Of a stretch of DNA of 64,000 nt, positions 17,325 through 26,157 are shown one piece after another (the stretch's first letter is position 1; each line of letters starts with the position of its first letter). The notes below the pieces were generated by a model. That model searched no databases. It was not told the origin of the DNA and worked only from the letters and a program-made list of their open reading frames with translations. Origin of the DNA: Xanthobacteraceae bacterium (GTDB lineage: Bacteria > Pseudomonadota > Alphaproteobacteria > Rhizobiales > Xanthobacteraceae); NCBI GenBank assembly GCA_022844485.1, contig JALHLQ010000001.1, forward strand, positions 248,001 through 312,000, given 5' to 3'. Position numbers and translations under genes: made by a program.

Positions 17325-18296
17325 ATGACCGGCCGCGCTGTTCTCGCCATCCTTGCGGCGCTTTTCTGGACCGTGTTCGATGCTGCCGCGCAGGATTACC
17401 CGAGCCGGATGGTGACGATTATCGTCCCTTACCCGCCGGGCGGCGGCACCGACCTGATCGCGCGCACGCTCGGGCAGAAACTGTCCGAGCGCTTGGGCAA
17501 GCCCGTCGTGATCGAGAACCGGCCGGGCGCCGCGACGACGATTGCGGCGGCGGCGGTCGCAAAAAGCGCGCCGGACGGCCACACGCTTCTGATGGCGACC
17601 AGCACGACGCTTGCCATCAACCCAAGCCTCTACAAGCAACTCTCCTATGACCCGCTCAAGGACTTCTCGCACATCGCACTCGTCGTGAATGTCCCCTTCG
17701 TCCTGGTGGTCAATTCGTCGCTCGGCGTGAATTCGGTGGCCGATCTCGTCAAGCTCGCAAAAAGCAAGCCGGCGGAGATGAACTACGCCTCGGGCGGCGT
17801 CGGCTCGCCGCATCATCTCTACATGGAACTGCTCAAGTCGATGACCGGCATCGAGGCCAAGCACATCCAATATCGCGGCAGCCTTCCGGGCCTGAACGAC
17901 GTCGTCGCGGGCCATGTGCCAATGATGTTTTCTGACCTCGCGCCAGCGCTGGCACTGATCGCCAGCGGCCGGGTGCGCGCGCTTGGCGTGTCGTCCGCCG
18001 CGCGTGTTCCTGCCGCTCCCGACATCCCGCCGCTCGCGGAAGCCGGCGTGCCGGGCTACGAGGCGGTCGCCTGGCAGGGTTTGATCGCCGCTGCCGGCAC
18101 GCCGAAGCCGATCGTTGACAAGCTCAATGCGGAGATCAGGGCCGTCATGGCCATGCCCGACGTCCGGCAGATCTTCGTCAATGCGGGCCTCGAGTTGCGC
18201 GAGGTCGGCGCGCCGGATGTCTTCACGTCCTATGTGCGCACCGAGATCGGGCGCTGGGCGCAAGTCGTGCAGAAAGCCGGCGTCGTCCCGGAATAG
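17325..18296 (+). CDS. Bug/TctC-family substrate receptor (orphan)
   Basis: 323-residue Bug receptor with a Sec signal (MTGRAVLAILAALFWTVFDAAA) followed by QDYPSRMVTIIVPYPPGGGTDL. It has no adjacent permease on its own strand and is transcribed divergently from the Bug gene at 17204, with a 120-bp shared upstream gap. GGGAGGA lies just upstream of the ATG. The amidohydrolase gene follows 20 bp downstream, so the two probably form one unit. This receptor may share TctAB or act as a sensor. Confidence 0.87.
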   Translation: MTGRAVLAILAALFWTVFDAAAQDYPSRMVTIIVPYPPGGGTDLIARTLGQKLSERLGKPVVIENRPGAATTIAAAAVAKSAPDGHTLLMATSTTLAINPSLYKQLSYDPLKDFSHIALVVNVPFVLVVNSSLGVNSVADLVKLAKSKPAEMNYASGGVGSPHHLYMELLKSMTGIEAKHIQYRGSLPGLNDVVAGHVPMMFSDLAPALALIASGRVRALGVSSAARVPAAPDIPPLAEAGVPGYEAVAWQGLIAAAGTPKPIVDKLNAEIRAVMAMPDVRQIFVNAGLELREVGAPDVFTSYVRTEIGRWAQVVQKAGVVPE

Positions 18297-18316
18297 CCGG
18301 TCAGATCGGAGCGCGC

Positions 18317-19303
18317 ATGTCCGTTATCGATGTCCATACGCATATGCTGACGCTCGATTACCTCGAGCTTCTGCGTGCGCACGGTGGAGACAGATACGCG
18401 CTGAAGAAGACGAAAGCCGGTCAGGACGCGATCCATCTCGACGGCGCTCCCTTCATGACTCTCACGCCCGGCATGTGGGATTACGATCTCCGCATCCGGC
18501 GCATGGACGAGGCGAAAGTGGATGTCGCCATCGTCTCCCTCACTTGTCCGAACGTGTATTGGGGCGACCGCGCCACGAGCCTGCGGGCCGCGCGACTCGT
18601 CAATGACTCGATGGCCGAACAGCAGCGCGCCAAGCCCGACCGGATTCGCTGGTTCGCCTCGCTGCCCTGGCAGTTCGCCGACGACGCCGTGGCCGAGCTC
18701 AAGCGCTCGCGCGAGGGCGGAGCAGTCGGGGTCATGGTCCTCGCCAACATCGACGGGCGGGATCTGACCGACCCGGCTTTTACGCCCGTGTGGCAGGCGA
18801 TCAATGATCTGGGCCTCCCCGTCCTCGTACACCCAACCGCCCCGCAGGGCATCCGCCACATGCACATGGACGAGTTCGGCCTCGTTCCTCCGATCGGGTT
18901 CATGATTGACACGACGCTTGCCTTTGCGCGCATGATCCTGTCCGGCTTCATCGACCGCTTTGCGAACGTGAAACTGATCGCCGCGCACGGCGGCGCCACG
19001 CTGCCTTACCTCGCGGGGCGGCTCGACCGTTGCCACGAGATGATCCCGGCCTGCGCGGAAGCCGTCAAAGAGAAGCCGAGCGTCTATCTGCAGCGGATCT
19101 ACTACGACACCGTCGTCTACGATCAACGCGCGCTCGAGCTGTGCATCTCGGTCGCCGGCTCGCCCGAGCGCCTGCTCTACGGTTCGGACTATCCGCACAA
19201 TATCGGCGACATGGCCGGCTGCCTTGCGCGCGTGAACGCCCTGCCGCCGGACCAGGCGAAGCGGATCGCGGGCAGGAACGCGGAGCGGGCGTTTGGATTG
19301 TAG
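18317..19303 (+). CDS. Amidohydrolase 2 family (ACMSD-like) metal-dependent hydrolase/decarboxylase
   Basis: 328-residue TIM-barrel protein of the amidohydrolase-2 group, which includes ACMSD and resorcylate decarboxylases. The metal ligands are all visible: DVHTH (His7, His9), VLVHPTA, LIAAHGGATLPYL and the C-terminal YGSDYPHNIGD. Members mainly decarboxylate or hydrolyse aromatic or lactone substrates. It is co-directional with the Bug receptor gene, which suggests the receptor captures its substrate or a precursor (inference). Confidence 0.83.
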   Translation: MSVIDVHTHMLTLDYLELLRAHGGDRYALKKTKAGQDAIHLDGAPFMTLTPGMWDYDLRIRRMDEAKVDVAIVSLTCPNVYWGDRATSLRAARLVNDSMAEQQRAKPDRIRWFASLPWQFADDAVAELKRSREGGAVGVMVLANIDGRDLTDPAFTPVWQAINDLGLPVLVHPTAPQGIRHMHMDEFGLVPPIGFMIDTTLAFARMILSGFIDRFANVKLIAAHGGATLPYLAGRLDRCHEMIPACAEAVKEKPSVYLQRIYYDTVVYDQRALELCISVAGSPERLLYGSDYPHNIGDMAGCLARVNALPPDQAKRIAGRNAERAFGL

Positions 19304-20512
19304 CTATTCCGCCGCCTTGCGCGCCGGCCCCGCGGCTTGCGCCGTAAGGTAGTCCATGGCCGCCTGCACGCCGCCGGACTTGTGCGGAACGCCGGCGAGC
19401 TTCAGCCCCATCTCCACGCCGGCGAGCGCGCCGAGGATCGTGAGGTCGTTGGTGTCGCCGAGGTGACCGATGCGAAACACCTTGCCGGCAAGCTTTGAGA
19501 GTCCCGTGCCGAGCGAAATGTCGAAATGCGCGAGCGCGGTCTTGCGGAGCGCGTCGGCGTCATGGCCTGGCGGCATCGTCACCGCCGTGAGGGAGGACGA
19601 ATAGTGCTTCGGCTCGCGGCAGAGGATTTCGAGTCCCCAGGCGCGCACCGCGCGGCGGGTCGCCTCGGCATGGCGGTCGTGCCGCGCAAAAACATTGTCC
19701 AGCCCCTCTTCGTGCAGCATGTCGATGGCTTCCGCCAGCGCGTAGAGCATGTTCGTCGCCGGCGTGTAGGGGAAGAACCCGGTCTTGTTCGAGGCGATCA
19801 TCTCATCCCAGCCCCAGAACGACTTCGGCAGCTTGGCCGATCTGGATGCGTTCATCGCCTTGTCGCCGACGGCGTTGAACGAAAGTCCGGGCGGCAGCAT
19901 CAGCCCCTTTTGCGAGCCGCCGACCGTGACATCGACGCCCCATTCGTCGTGGCGATAATCGATGGAGCCGAGCGAGGAGATCGTATCGGCCATGAGCAGC
20001 GCCGGATGCGAGGCGCGGTCGATGGCGCGACGCACCTCGCCGACGAGCGTCACGCAGCCGGTCGAGGTTTCGTTGTGCACGACGCACACGGCCTTGATGT
20101 CACGTCCTTTGTCCTCGCGCAGCCGCGCCTCGATGGCACCCGGGTCGGCGCCCGCACGCCAGTCGGTGGCGATGAATTCCGGCTGCAGCCCGAGCTTGAC
20201 CGCCATGCTCTTCCACAGGGTGGCGAAATGTCCCGTCTCGACCATCAGCACGCGGTCGCCGGGCGAGAGCGTGTTGACCAGCGCAGCCTCCCACGCGCCC
20301 GTTCCCGAGGAGGGATAGATCACGACCGGCCCTGCGGTCTTGAAGATCGTCTTGATGCCGTCGAGCACGCGCCGCCCAAGCCGCCCGAAATCCGGCCCGC
20401 GGTGGTCGATGACCGGCATGTCCATCGCCCGCAGGATGCGGTCGGGGACCGGCGTGGGTCCGGGAATCTGCAGGAAATGGCGGCCGGCCGTGCGCGCGGA
20501 GTTCTGGGGCAT
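19304..20512 (-). CDS. Class V aminotransferase, serine/alanine-glyoxylate type
   Basis: 402-residue PLP-dependent enzyme. It opens with LQIPGPTPVPDRILRAM, and the PLP lysine is Lys202 in VGGSQKGLMLPPG, with MADTISSLGSID ahead of it. The layout matches serine-glyoxylate or alanine-glyoxylate aminotransferases of photorespiratory-like and serine-cycle pathways. I chose ATG 20512 with AAGGAA upstream; ATG 20560 would add 16 residues overlapping the divergent promoter. The stop meets that of the amidohydrolase gene end to end (convergent, no gap). Confidence 0.85.
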   Translation of the reverse strand: MPQNSARTAGRHFLQIPGPTPVPDRILRAMDMPVIDHRGPDFGRLGRRVLDGIKTIFKTAGPVVIYPSSGTGAWEAALVNTLSPGDRVLMVETGHFATLWKSMAVKLGLQPEFIATDWRAGADPGAIEARLREDKGRDIKAVCVVHNETSTGCVTLVGEVRRAIDRASHPALLMADTISSLGSIDYRHDEWGVDVTVGGSQKGLMLPPGLSFNAVGDKAMNASRSAKLPKSFWGWDEMIASNKTGFFPYTPATNMLYALAEAIDMLHEEGLDNVFARHDRHAEATRRAVRAWGLEILCREPKHYSSSLTAVTMPPGHDADALRKTALAHFDISLGTGLSKLAGKVFRIGHLGDTNDLTILGALAGVEMGLKLAGVPHKSGGVQAAMDYLTAQAAGPARKAAE

Positions 20513-20560
20513 GATGGGGATTCCTTTGGACCCGATGGCCGCTATGATAAAGTCCTTCAC

Positions 20561-20782
20561 ATGACGAAGCTACTTGAACAAGCCATTGCCAAGGTCCGGG
20601 AACTGCCCGAGTCCGAGCAGGATGAGGTCGCCGAACTCCTCCTTGATCTTGCAACAAACGAGCCCGAAAGGCTCGATGCGCAAACCCGAGCGGCCATACT
20701 GGAAGGCCTTGCTCAGGCAGAACGAGGCGAGTTCGTCAGTGATGAAAAAATGGCGGAATTCTTCAGAAAACGTGGCGCATGA
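20561..20782 (+). CDS. Addiction-module antitoxin, small acidic
   Basis: 73-residue acidic protein (LLEQAIAKVRELPESEQDEVA, then a C-terminal FVSDEKMAEFFRKRGA) that looks like the addiction-module component found with RelE/ParE toxins. The pair is recognised mainly by context: the toxin ATG overlaps its stop as ATGA. No clear ribbon-helix-helix DNA-binding segment is visible. TATGAT at 20543-20548 resembles a -10 box and would give a very short leader; no matching -35 is seen. Confidence 0.78.
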   Translation: MTKLLEQAIAKVRELPESEQDEVAELLLDLATNEPERLDAQTRAAILEGLAQAERGEFVSDEKMAEFFRKRGA

Positions 20783-21066
20783 CGGTTCGGTACACGCCTC
20801 GAGCCGAGGCCGACCTTGACCGCATTTACGAGTACCTGAAGAGACGATCGCCTTATACGGCCATAGCAGTTTTGAAGGCTGTCCGGGAACAAGTGGGTTA
20901 TCTGTCTGACCACCCTGCAAAGGCTGCCGAAACTGAAATGCCGGGCATTCGCAGTCTGACGATCAGGCGTTACCCGCTCAAGATCTATCATCGAATCATT
21001 GGAGGCGAGATCATTATCTTGCACGTCCGCGACGCCCGGCGTGTGCCTTGGAAGGGCGGCGAATAG
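20779..21066 (+). CDS. ParE/RelE-family toxin
   Basis: 95-residue basic protein with the ParE/RelE layout. It starts VRYTPRAEADLDRIYEYL, has RSLTIRRYPLKIYHRI in the central strands, and ends IILHVRDARRVPW. RelE toxins cleave ribosome-bound mRNA and ParE toxins poison gyrase; this one looks ParE-like because the catalytic RelE residues are not evident. It is translated from an ATGA overlap with the antitoxin, and its stop overlaps the GTG of the next gene. Confidence 0.83.
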   Translation: MTVRYTPRAEADLDRIYEYLKRRSPYTAIAVLKAVREQVGYLSDHPAKAAETEMPGIRSLTIRRYPLKIYHRIIGGEIIILHVRDARRVPWKGGE

Positions 21067-24053
21067 TGCCTGCATCGATAGCTCCCGCCCTTGAACGCCG
21101 ACTGCGCGCCGAGCTGAAAGGCGACGTCCTCTTCGGACGCTTCGACCGCGGCCGTTATGCGACCGACGCCTCGCATTACCAGATGATGCCGCTGGGCGTC
21201 GTCGCCCCGCGCACGATGGATGAGGCCGAGCGGGCGATCGCGATCGCGCGCGCGGAAAAGGTCAGCGTGCTCGCGCGCGGCGGCGGCACCTCGCAGGCCG
21301 GCCAGACCGTCAACGAATCGCTCGTCATCGACTGCTCCAAACATCTGACGCGGATTCTCGATCTCGATGTCGCGGCGCGGCGCTGCGTCGTCGAGCCCGG
21401 CATCGTGCTGGATGACCTCAATCGCCAGCTCAAACAACACGGCCTCTGGTTTCCCGTTGACGTGTCGACCGCCTCGCGCGCCACCATCGGCGGCATGGCG
21501 GCGAACAATTCCTGCGGCGGCCGCTCGCTCCGCTACGGCACGATGCGCGACAATGTCTTGAGCGTCGACGCCGTGTTCGCCGATGGCCAACGCGGGCATT
21601 TCGGTCCCGTCAAGGCGGGGCTCGCCGATCTGTCGGCCGCGGCGCCGACGCGGGCGATCGCGGAAGACCTGCTCGCCATCGGCCTGCGCGAAGCCGACGA
21701 GATCGAGGCAAAGTTTCCGAAAGTGCAGCGCCGCGTCGGCGGCTACAATCTCGATGCGTTCGCTCCGAATGCGCCGGCGCACAATTTGGCGCATATCCTG
21801 GTCGGCTCCGAAGGCACGCTCGCCTTCTCGACGGCGATCGAACTGAAGCTCTCGCCCGTGCTCGGCAGGCGCGCGCTCGGCGTCTGTCACTTCGGCCGCT
21901 TCTACGAGGCGATGGCCTCGGCGCAGCACCTCGTCAGGCTCGGGCCGATCGCAGTCGAGCTTGTCGATCGCACCATGATCACGCTCGCACGCGACATCGA
22001 GATGTTTCGTCCGACGCTCGAGTCTTTCGTGCGCGGCGATCCCGATGCGCTCCTGCTCGTCGAGTTCGACGACGGCGAGGAGGCGAACGCGCGCAAGCTG
22101 CGCGAGCTGCACGCCGTCATGGGCGATCTCGGCTTTGCCTGGGACAGATCGGGCGCGCAATGGGGCGGCGTCGTGGATGTGCTCGACCCCGGTTTGCAGT
22201 CCGCAATCGCGGATGTCCGCACCTCCGGCCTCAACATCATGATGTCGATGAAGGAGCAGGGCAAGCCGATCTCCTTCGTCGAGGATTGCGCCGTGCCGCT
22301 CGAGCATCTCGCCGACTACACCGCCCGCCTCACCGATATCTTCGAACGCCACGGCACACGCGGCACCTGGTATGCGCACGCCTCGGTCGGCTGCCTGCAT
22401 GTGCGGCCGGTGCTCAATCTGCGCCTCGACAAGGATGTGCGCGCGATGCGCGCCATCGCCGAGGAAGCGTTTGCCATGGTGCGCGAGTACAAGGGCTCGC
22501 ATTCCGGCGAGCACGGCGATGGACTGGTGCGCTCGGAATTTCATGAGAGCATGTTCGGCGCGCGCCTCGTGCGCGCCTTCGAGGAGGTCAAGGACCGCTT
22601 CGATCCGCGCGGCCTGTTCAATCCGGGCAAGATTGTGCGCGCGCCTAAATTCGACGACCGCCGCAACTTCCGCTACCCGCCCGGCTATCGCGGCGTCGAC
22701 GTCAAGACGCAACTCGACTGGTCCGCCTATATCGGTACCGGCGGCGGCTTTCAGGGCGCGGTCGAGATGTGCAACAACAACGGCGCCTGCCGCAAGCTCG
22801 CGGGCGGCGTCATGTGTCCGTCCTATCGCGTGACGCGCGATGAGCGAGACACGACGCGCGGGCGCGCCAACACGCTGCGCCTCGCCATCACCGGCCAGCT
22901 CGGAGCGGATGCCCTCACTTCGGACGAGATGGTCGAGACGCTGAAACTGTGCGTCTCCTGCAAAGCCTGCCGGCTCGAATGCCCGACCGGCGTCGACATG
23001 GCGCGCATGAAGATCGAGGTGCTCGCCGCGCGTGCCGAGAAGCATGGACTTTCGTTGCACGATCGGATCGTGGGCTATCTCCCGCGCTACGCTCCGCTCG
23101 CCGCGCGGCTGCCGTGGCTGCTCAATCTGCGCGACCGCCTGCCCGGCGCGGCAAAATTGTCCGAAGCCCTGGCCGGTTTCTCGGCTCGCCGCTCATTGCC
23201 GAAATGGCGCCGCGACTGGTTCCGCGACGATGAACAGTTCCCTCGTGCTGCAAAGGAGAGGATGGCCGCGCGTGGGGGCCGGGCGGAAGTCGTCCTTTTC
23301 CCCGACACCTTCAACCGCTATTTCGAGCCGGAGAACATCCGCGCCGCGCGCGACGTTCTGGCTGAGGCGGGCTACGCCGTCCACGTCGCCGTTCCCGCCG
23401 ACGGTCGTGCCCGGCCGCTCTGCTGCGGCCGCACGTTCCTCTCGGTCGGCAAGGTGGATGAGGCGCGGCGGGAAGCCGCGCGGACGGTCAAATCTCTCGC
23501 GCCGTTTCTCGATCGCGGCGTTCCCGTCCTTGGCCTTGAGCCGAGTTGTCTGTTCAGTTTCCGCGACGAGGTCCCGGCTCTGATCAAGTCCGCGGACGTG
23601 CGGCGCTTATCCGAGCAATCCCTCCTGTTCGAGGAGTTTCTCGTTCGGGAAGCCGATGCAGGCCGTCTCGCGCTGCCGCTTGCGCCGGTGGCCGAACGCG
23701 CGCTTTTGCACGGCCACTGCCATCAGAAATCCTTCGGCGCGATGGGAGCGGTAGAACGCACGCTCAAACTCGTCCCCGGCCTGCATGTGGAGACGGTGGA
23801 TTCGAGCTGCTGCGGCATGGCGGGCTCGTTCGGCTATGACGCCGATACGATCGACGCATCGCTCGCCATGGGCGAGCTGTCGTTGCTGCCCGCCGTGCGC
23901 ACAGCCGGGGCCGGCACATTGATCGTCGCCGACGGCACGTCCTGCCGGCACCAGATCCACGACAGCGCTGGACGCGATGCCATGCATGTCGCCCGCGTGT
24001 TGGCGATGAGCCTTGACGCGGGCGCCCCGGACGGTGCCGCCGGATCCGCCTGA
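21066..24053 (+). CDS. FAD-linked oxidase/4Fe-4S/CCG-domain dehydrogenase (D-2-hydroxyacid type)
   Basis: About 995-residue fusion resembling YdiJ and bacterial D-2-hydroxyglutarate or D-lactate dehydrogenases. In order: an FAD-binding_4 domain (~40-230, LARGGGTSQAGQTVNESL and GGMAANNSCGGRSLRYGT), an FAD-oxidase C domain (to ~540), a 4Fe-4S region with CVSCKACRLECPTGVD, and two CCG-type cysteine motifs (CCGRTF and CCGMAGSFGYD). It oxidises a 2-hydroxy acid and passes electrons toward the respiratory chain. I chose GTG 21066, with GGAAGG upstream; a TTG at 21048 is possible. The start overlaps the toxin stop, which is unusual. Confidence 0.85.
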   Translation: MPASIAPALERRLRAELKGDVLFGRFDRGRYATDASHYQMMPLGVVAPRTMDEAERAIAIARAEKVSVLARGGGTSQAGQTVNESLVIDCSKHLTRILDLDVAARRCVVEPGIVLDDLNRQLKQHGLWFPVDVSTASRATIGGMAANNSCGGRSLRYGTMRDNVLSVDAVFADGQRGHFGPVKAGLADLSAAAPTRAIAEDLLAIGLREADEIEAKFPKVQRRVGGYNLDAFAPNAPAHNLAHILVGSEGTLAFSTAIELKLSPVLGRRALGVCHFGRFYEAMASAQHLVRLGPIAVELVDRTMITLARDIEMFRPTLESFVRGDPDALLLVEFDDGEEANARKLRELHAVMGDLGFAWDRSGAQWGGVVDVLDPGLQSAIADVRTSGLNIMMSMKEQGKPISFVEDCAVPLEHLADYTARLTDIFERHGTRGTWYAHASVGCLHVRPVLNLRLDKDVRAMRAIAEEAFAMVREYKGSHSGEHGDGLVRSEFHESMFGARLVRAFEEVKDRFDPRGLFNPGKIVRAPKFDDRRNFRYPPGYRGVDVKTQLDWSAYIGTGGGFQGAVEMCNNNGACRKLAGGVMCPSYRVTRDERDTTRGRANTLRLAITGQLGADALTSDEMVETLKLCVSCKACRLECPTGVDMARMKIEVLAARAEKHGLSLHDRIVGYLPRYAPLAARLPWLLNLRDRLPGAAKLSEALAGFSARRSLPKWRRDWFRDDEQFPRAAKERMAARGGRAEVVLFPDTFNRYFEPENIRAARDVLAEAGYAVHVAVPADGRARPLCCGRTFLSVGKVDEARREAARTVKSLAPFLDRGVPVLGLEPSCLFSFRDEVPALIKSADVRRLSEQSLLFEEFLVREADAGRLALPLAPVAERALLHGHCHQKSFGAMGAVERTLKLVPGLHVETVDSSCCGMAGSFGYDADTIDASLAMGELSLLPAVRTAGAGTLIVADGTSCRHQIHDSAGRDAMHVARVLAMSLDAGAPDGAAGSA

Positions 24054-24079
24054 TCAGGTTGCGCGGCAGACCAGCGCCG

Positions 24080-25528
24080 TCACACGCCCCCGACGCAGAC
24101 GTATTTGACGCTCACATACTCGTCGACGCCGTATTTCGAGCCCTCGCGTCCGATACCGGATTCCTTCACGCCGCCGAAGGGAGCGACCTCCGTGGTGATG
24201 ACGCCGGCATTGACCCCGACCTGGCCATATTCCAGGGCTTCGGAGACGCGGAACGCGCGCCCAAGATCGCGCGTGAAGAAGTAGCACGCGAGTCCGTACT
24301 CGGTGGCGTTCGCCATGCGGACGGCTTCCTCTTCCGCCTTGAACTTGAACAGCGGCGCGACCGGCCCGAAGGTCTCCTCGCGGGCGACCGCCATCTCCGG
24401 CGTGACGTTCGCGATCACGGTCGGCTCATAGAAGGTGCCGCCGAGCGAATGACGCTTGCCGCCGAGCACGACGCGGCCGCCCTTCTTCACGGCGTCCGCC
24501 ACATGCGCCTCGACCTTGGCGAGCGCCTGCTGGTCGATCAGCGGCCCTTGCTGAACGTCGGCGTCAAAGCCGCGGCCGACTTTCAGCTTGCGCGTGGCCG
24601 CCGCCAGTTTTTCGGCAAAGGCGTCATACACGCCGTCCTGTACGATGAATCGATTGGCGCACACGCAGGTCTGCCCGGTGTTGCGGTATTTCGAGGCCAT
24701 CGCGCCCTCGACCGCCGCATCGAGATCGGCGTCGTCGAAGACGATGAAGGGCGCGTTGCCGCCGAGCTCCATCGACATTCGCTTCATGGTCGATGCCGAT
24801 TGCGCCACCAGCAGCTTGCCGACTTCGGTCGAGCCCGTGAAGGTGATCTTCTTCACCAGCGGGTTTCCGGTCAGTTCCTTGCCGATCTCGACCGGATCGC
24901 CGGTGATGATATTCACGACGCCCGGCGGGATGCCGGCCTTTTCGCACAAGGCGCCCCAGGCGAGGCCCGAATAGGGCGTCTGCTCGGCCGGCTTGATGAC
25001 GATGGTGCAGCCCACCGCGATCGCGGCGCCGAGCTTGCGGGCGATCATCGAGGAGGGGAAATTCCAGGGCGTGATGGCGCCCACGACGCCGATCGGCTCC
25101 TTGGTCACGAGAATGCGCCGGCCCTGCCACGGGGAGGGGATCACGTCGCCGTAGACGCGGCGCGCTTCCTCGGCGAACCACAGCACGTAAGCCGCGCTCA
25201 TGCCGACCTCGCCGCGCGCCTCCGCCATTGGCTTGCCCTGTTCGGTCGTGAGGAGCATCGCGAGCTCCTCCTTGTTCTGCTCGATCAAGGCTGCGAGCCG
25301 CCGCAAGGCTTCGGCACGCTCCGACGCTAGTTTTGCGCGCCAGGCTGGAAAGGCCGCATGCGCCGCTTCGATCGCACGCTTCGTCTCGGCGCGGCCGCAG
25401 TTCGGAACGGTGCCGATCACCTCGCCGCTTGAGGGGTCTTTGACCTCGAGGGTCTTGCGGGAATCGGCACCGATCCACTCGCCGCCGATGAGGTTGGTTT
25501 CGCGCTTGAATTCGAGTTTTTGCAGCAT
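24080..25528 (-). CDS. gabD: NAD(P)-dependent succinate-semialdehyde dehydrogenase-like
   Basis: 482-residue aldehyde dehydrogenase of the GabD group. The catalytic Cys288 (GQTCVCANR, with the double Cys typical of GabD) and general base Glu254 (MELGGNAP) are present, as are the cofactor segment PWNFPSSM and FTGSTEVGK. The most likely reaction is succinate semialdehyde to succinate, though related semialdehydes are possible. It is a single minus-strand gene convergent with the oxidoreductase. An operator-like inverted repeat lies 24 bp before the start codon. GGAGGAAA lies directly before the ATG. Confidence 0.88.
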   Translation of the reverse strand: MLQKLEFKRETNLIGGEWIGADSRKTLEVKDPSSGEVIGTVPNCGRAETKRAIEAAHAAFPAWRAKLASERAEALRRLAALIEQNKEELAMLLTTEQGKPMAEARGEVGMSAAYVLWFAEEARRVYGDVIPSPWQGRRILVTKEPIGVVGAITPWNFPSSMIARKLGAAIAVGCTIVIKPAEQTPYSGLAWGALCEKAGIPPGVVNIITGDPVEIGKELTGNPLVKKITFTGSTEVGKLLVAQSASTMKRMSMELGGNAPFIVFDDADLDAAVEGAMASKYRNTGQTCVCANRFIVQDGVYDAFAEKLAAATRKLKVGRGFDADVQQGPLIDQQALAKVEAHVADAVKKGGRVVLGGKRHSLGGTFYEPTVIANVTPEMAVAREETFGPVAPLFKFKAEEEAVRMANATEYGLACYFFTRDLGRAFRVSEALEYGQVGVNAGVITTEVAPFGGVKESGIGREGSKYGVDEYVSVKYVCVGGV

Positions 25529-25552
25529 CGTTTCCTCCTGAAAACGGCGTCA

Positions 25553-25573
25553 CAGGTTAATTTCGTTAACCTG
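25553..25573. promoter_or_regulatory. Operator-like inverted repeat upstream of gabD
   Basis: Perfect 8-bp arms CAGGTTAA (25553-25560) and TTAACCTG (25566-25573) surround TTTCG. The site lies 24 bp upstream of the gabD start codon, where a repressor such as a GntR- or LacI-family protein could block transcription. It holds TTAA twice at 5-bp spacing, not the 7 bp of a CtrA site. No regulator gene is adjacent. Confidence 0.5.
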
Positions 25574-25742
25574 CGCCGGCCGGGCTCCTGCTGGCAAGCA
25601 TTGAGGTGAAAGGCATTCTACGCCACCGACCCGGCCTTCGGCCAATGAGGAGACGCAATCGGGCTTTGAACCTTCCGCAGGGCTGCCGCGACCAATGGGC
25701 ACAGGGCCAGCGTGGCCCACAGGAACCCAAAGGGGATAAGCC

Positions 25743-26027
25743 ATGACCAAGCTCACGAAATACGCTGCGGCCGCGCTTGCCGCCCTCACCCTCACTGCCG
25801 CCGTCTCCACCTCCGAAGCGCAGGCCCGCCCGCGCTGGGGCTATGTGGGAGCGGGCATCGCGATCGGCGCTCTGGCCGGCGCCGCCATTGCCTCCTCGGC
25901 CTATGCCGGTCCGGGCTATTACGAGCCGGCCTATGTGGCGGGTCCCCACCGGCGCTGCGGCTTTGTCGAGCAGTACGACCGCTGGGGCAACTACATCGGC
26001 ACGCGCCGGGTCTGCAATTGGTACTGA
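25743..26027 (+). CDS. Small secreted protein of unknown function
   Basis: 94-residue protein with a Sec signal (MTKLTKYAAAALAALTLTAAVSTSEAQA) and a short mature part with a hydrophobic Gly/Ala segment (about 36-55) and a Tyr/Gly-rich tail containing CGFVEQYDRWGNYIGTRRVCNW. Proteins of this type are common and uncharacterised in Hyphomicrobiales. The two cysteines might form a disulphide. AAAGGGG precedes the ATG, and a small perfect hairpin GGGCCA-gcg-TGGCCC (25704-25718) lies 24 bp upstream. It stands alone and I cannot assign a role. Confidence 0.7.
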   Translation: MTKLTKYAAAALAALTLTAAVSTSEAQARPRWGYVGAGIAIGALAGAAIASSAYAGPGYYEPAYVAGPHRRCGFVEQYDRWGNYIGTRRVCNWY

Positions 26028-26122
26028 TGTCCTCCTGATCCCGGACCCTGGCCCGGACAAGATCAGGCGCGGATCAGGGAAATGATCGGCGTAATCGCCC
26101 CTTCCACCCTGCGCCGATCAAA

Positions 26123-26154
26123 GACCCGCCCGGTCGTCCCCGTCCGGGCGGGTC
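26123..26154. terminator. Bidirectional terminator-like hairpin
   Basis: Perfect 11-bp arms GACCCGCCCGG (26123-26133) and CCGGGCGGGTC (26144-26154) with a 10-nt loop lie between the convergent ends of the small secreted protein gene and iorB. On the minus strand the stem is followed by TTTGA, so the T tract is weak. It could terminate both transcripts. Confidence 0.6.
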
Positions 26155-26157
26155 GAT

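Noticed and set aside
19526-20560. Long plus-strand frame continuous with the antitoxin
   Set aside because: It is antisense to the aminotransferase gene; only the last 73 codons, from 20561, resemble a known protein.
20988-23060. 690-codon open frame on the minus strand opposite the FAD/Fe-S oxidoreductase
   Set aside because: It lies antisense to a well-conserved enzyme, has a composition rich in Arg, Ala, His and Asp, and matches no family; a GC-rich shadow.
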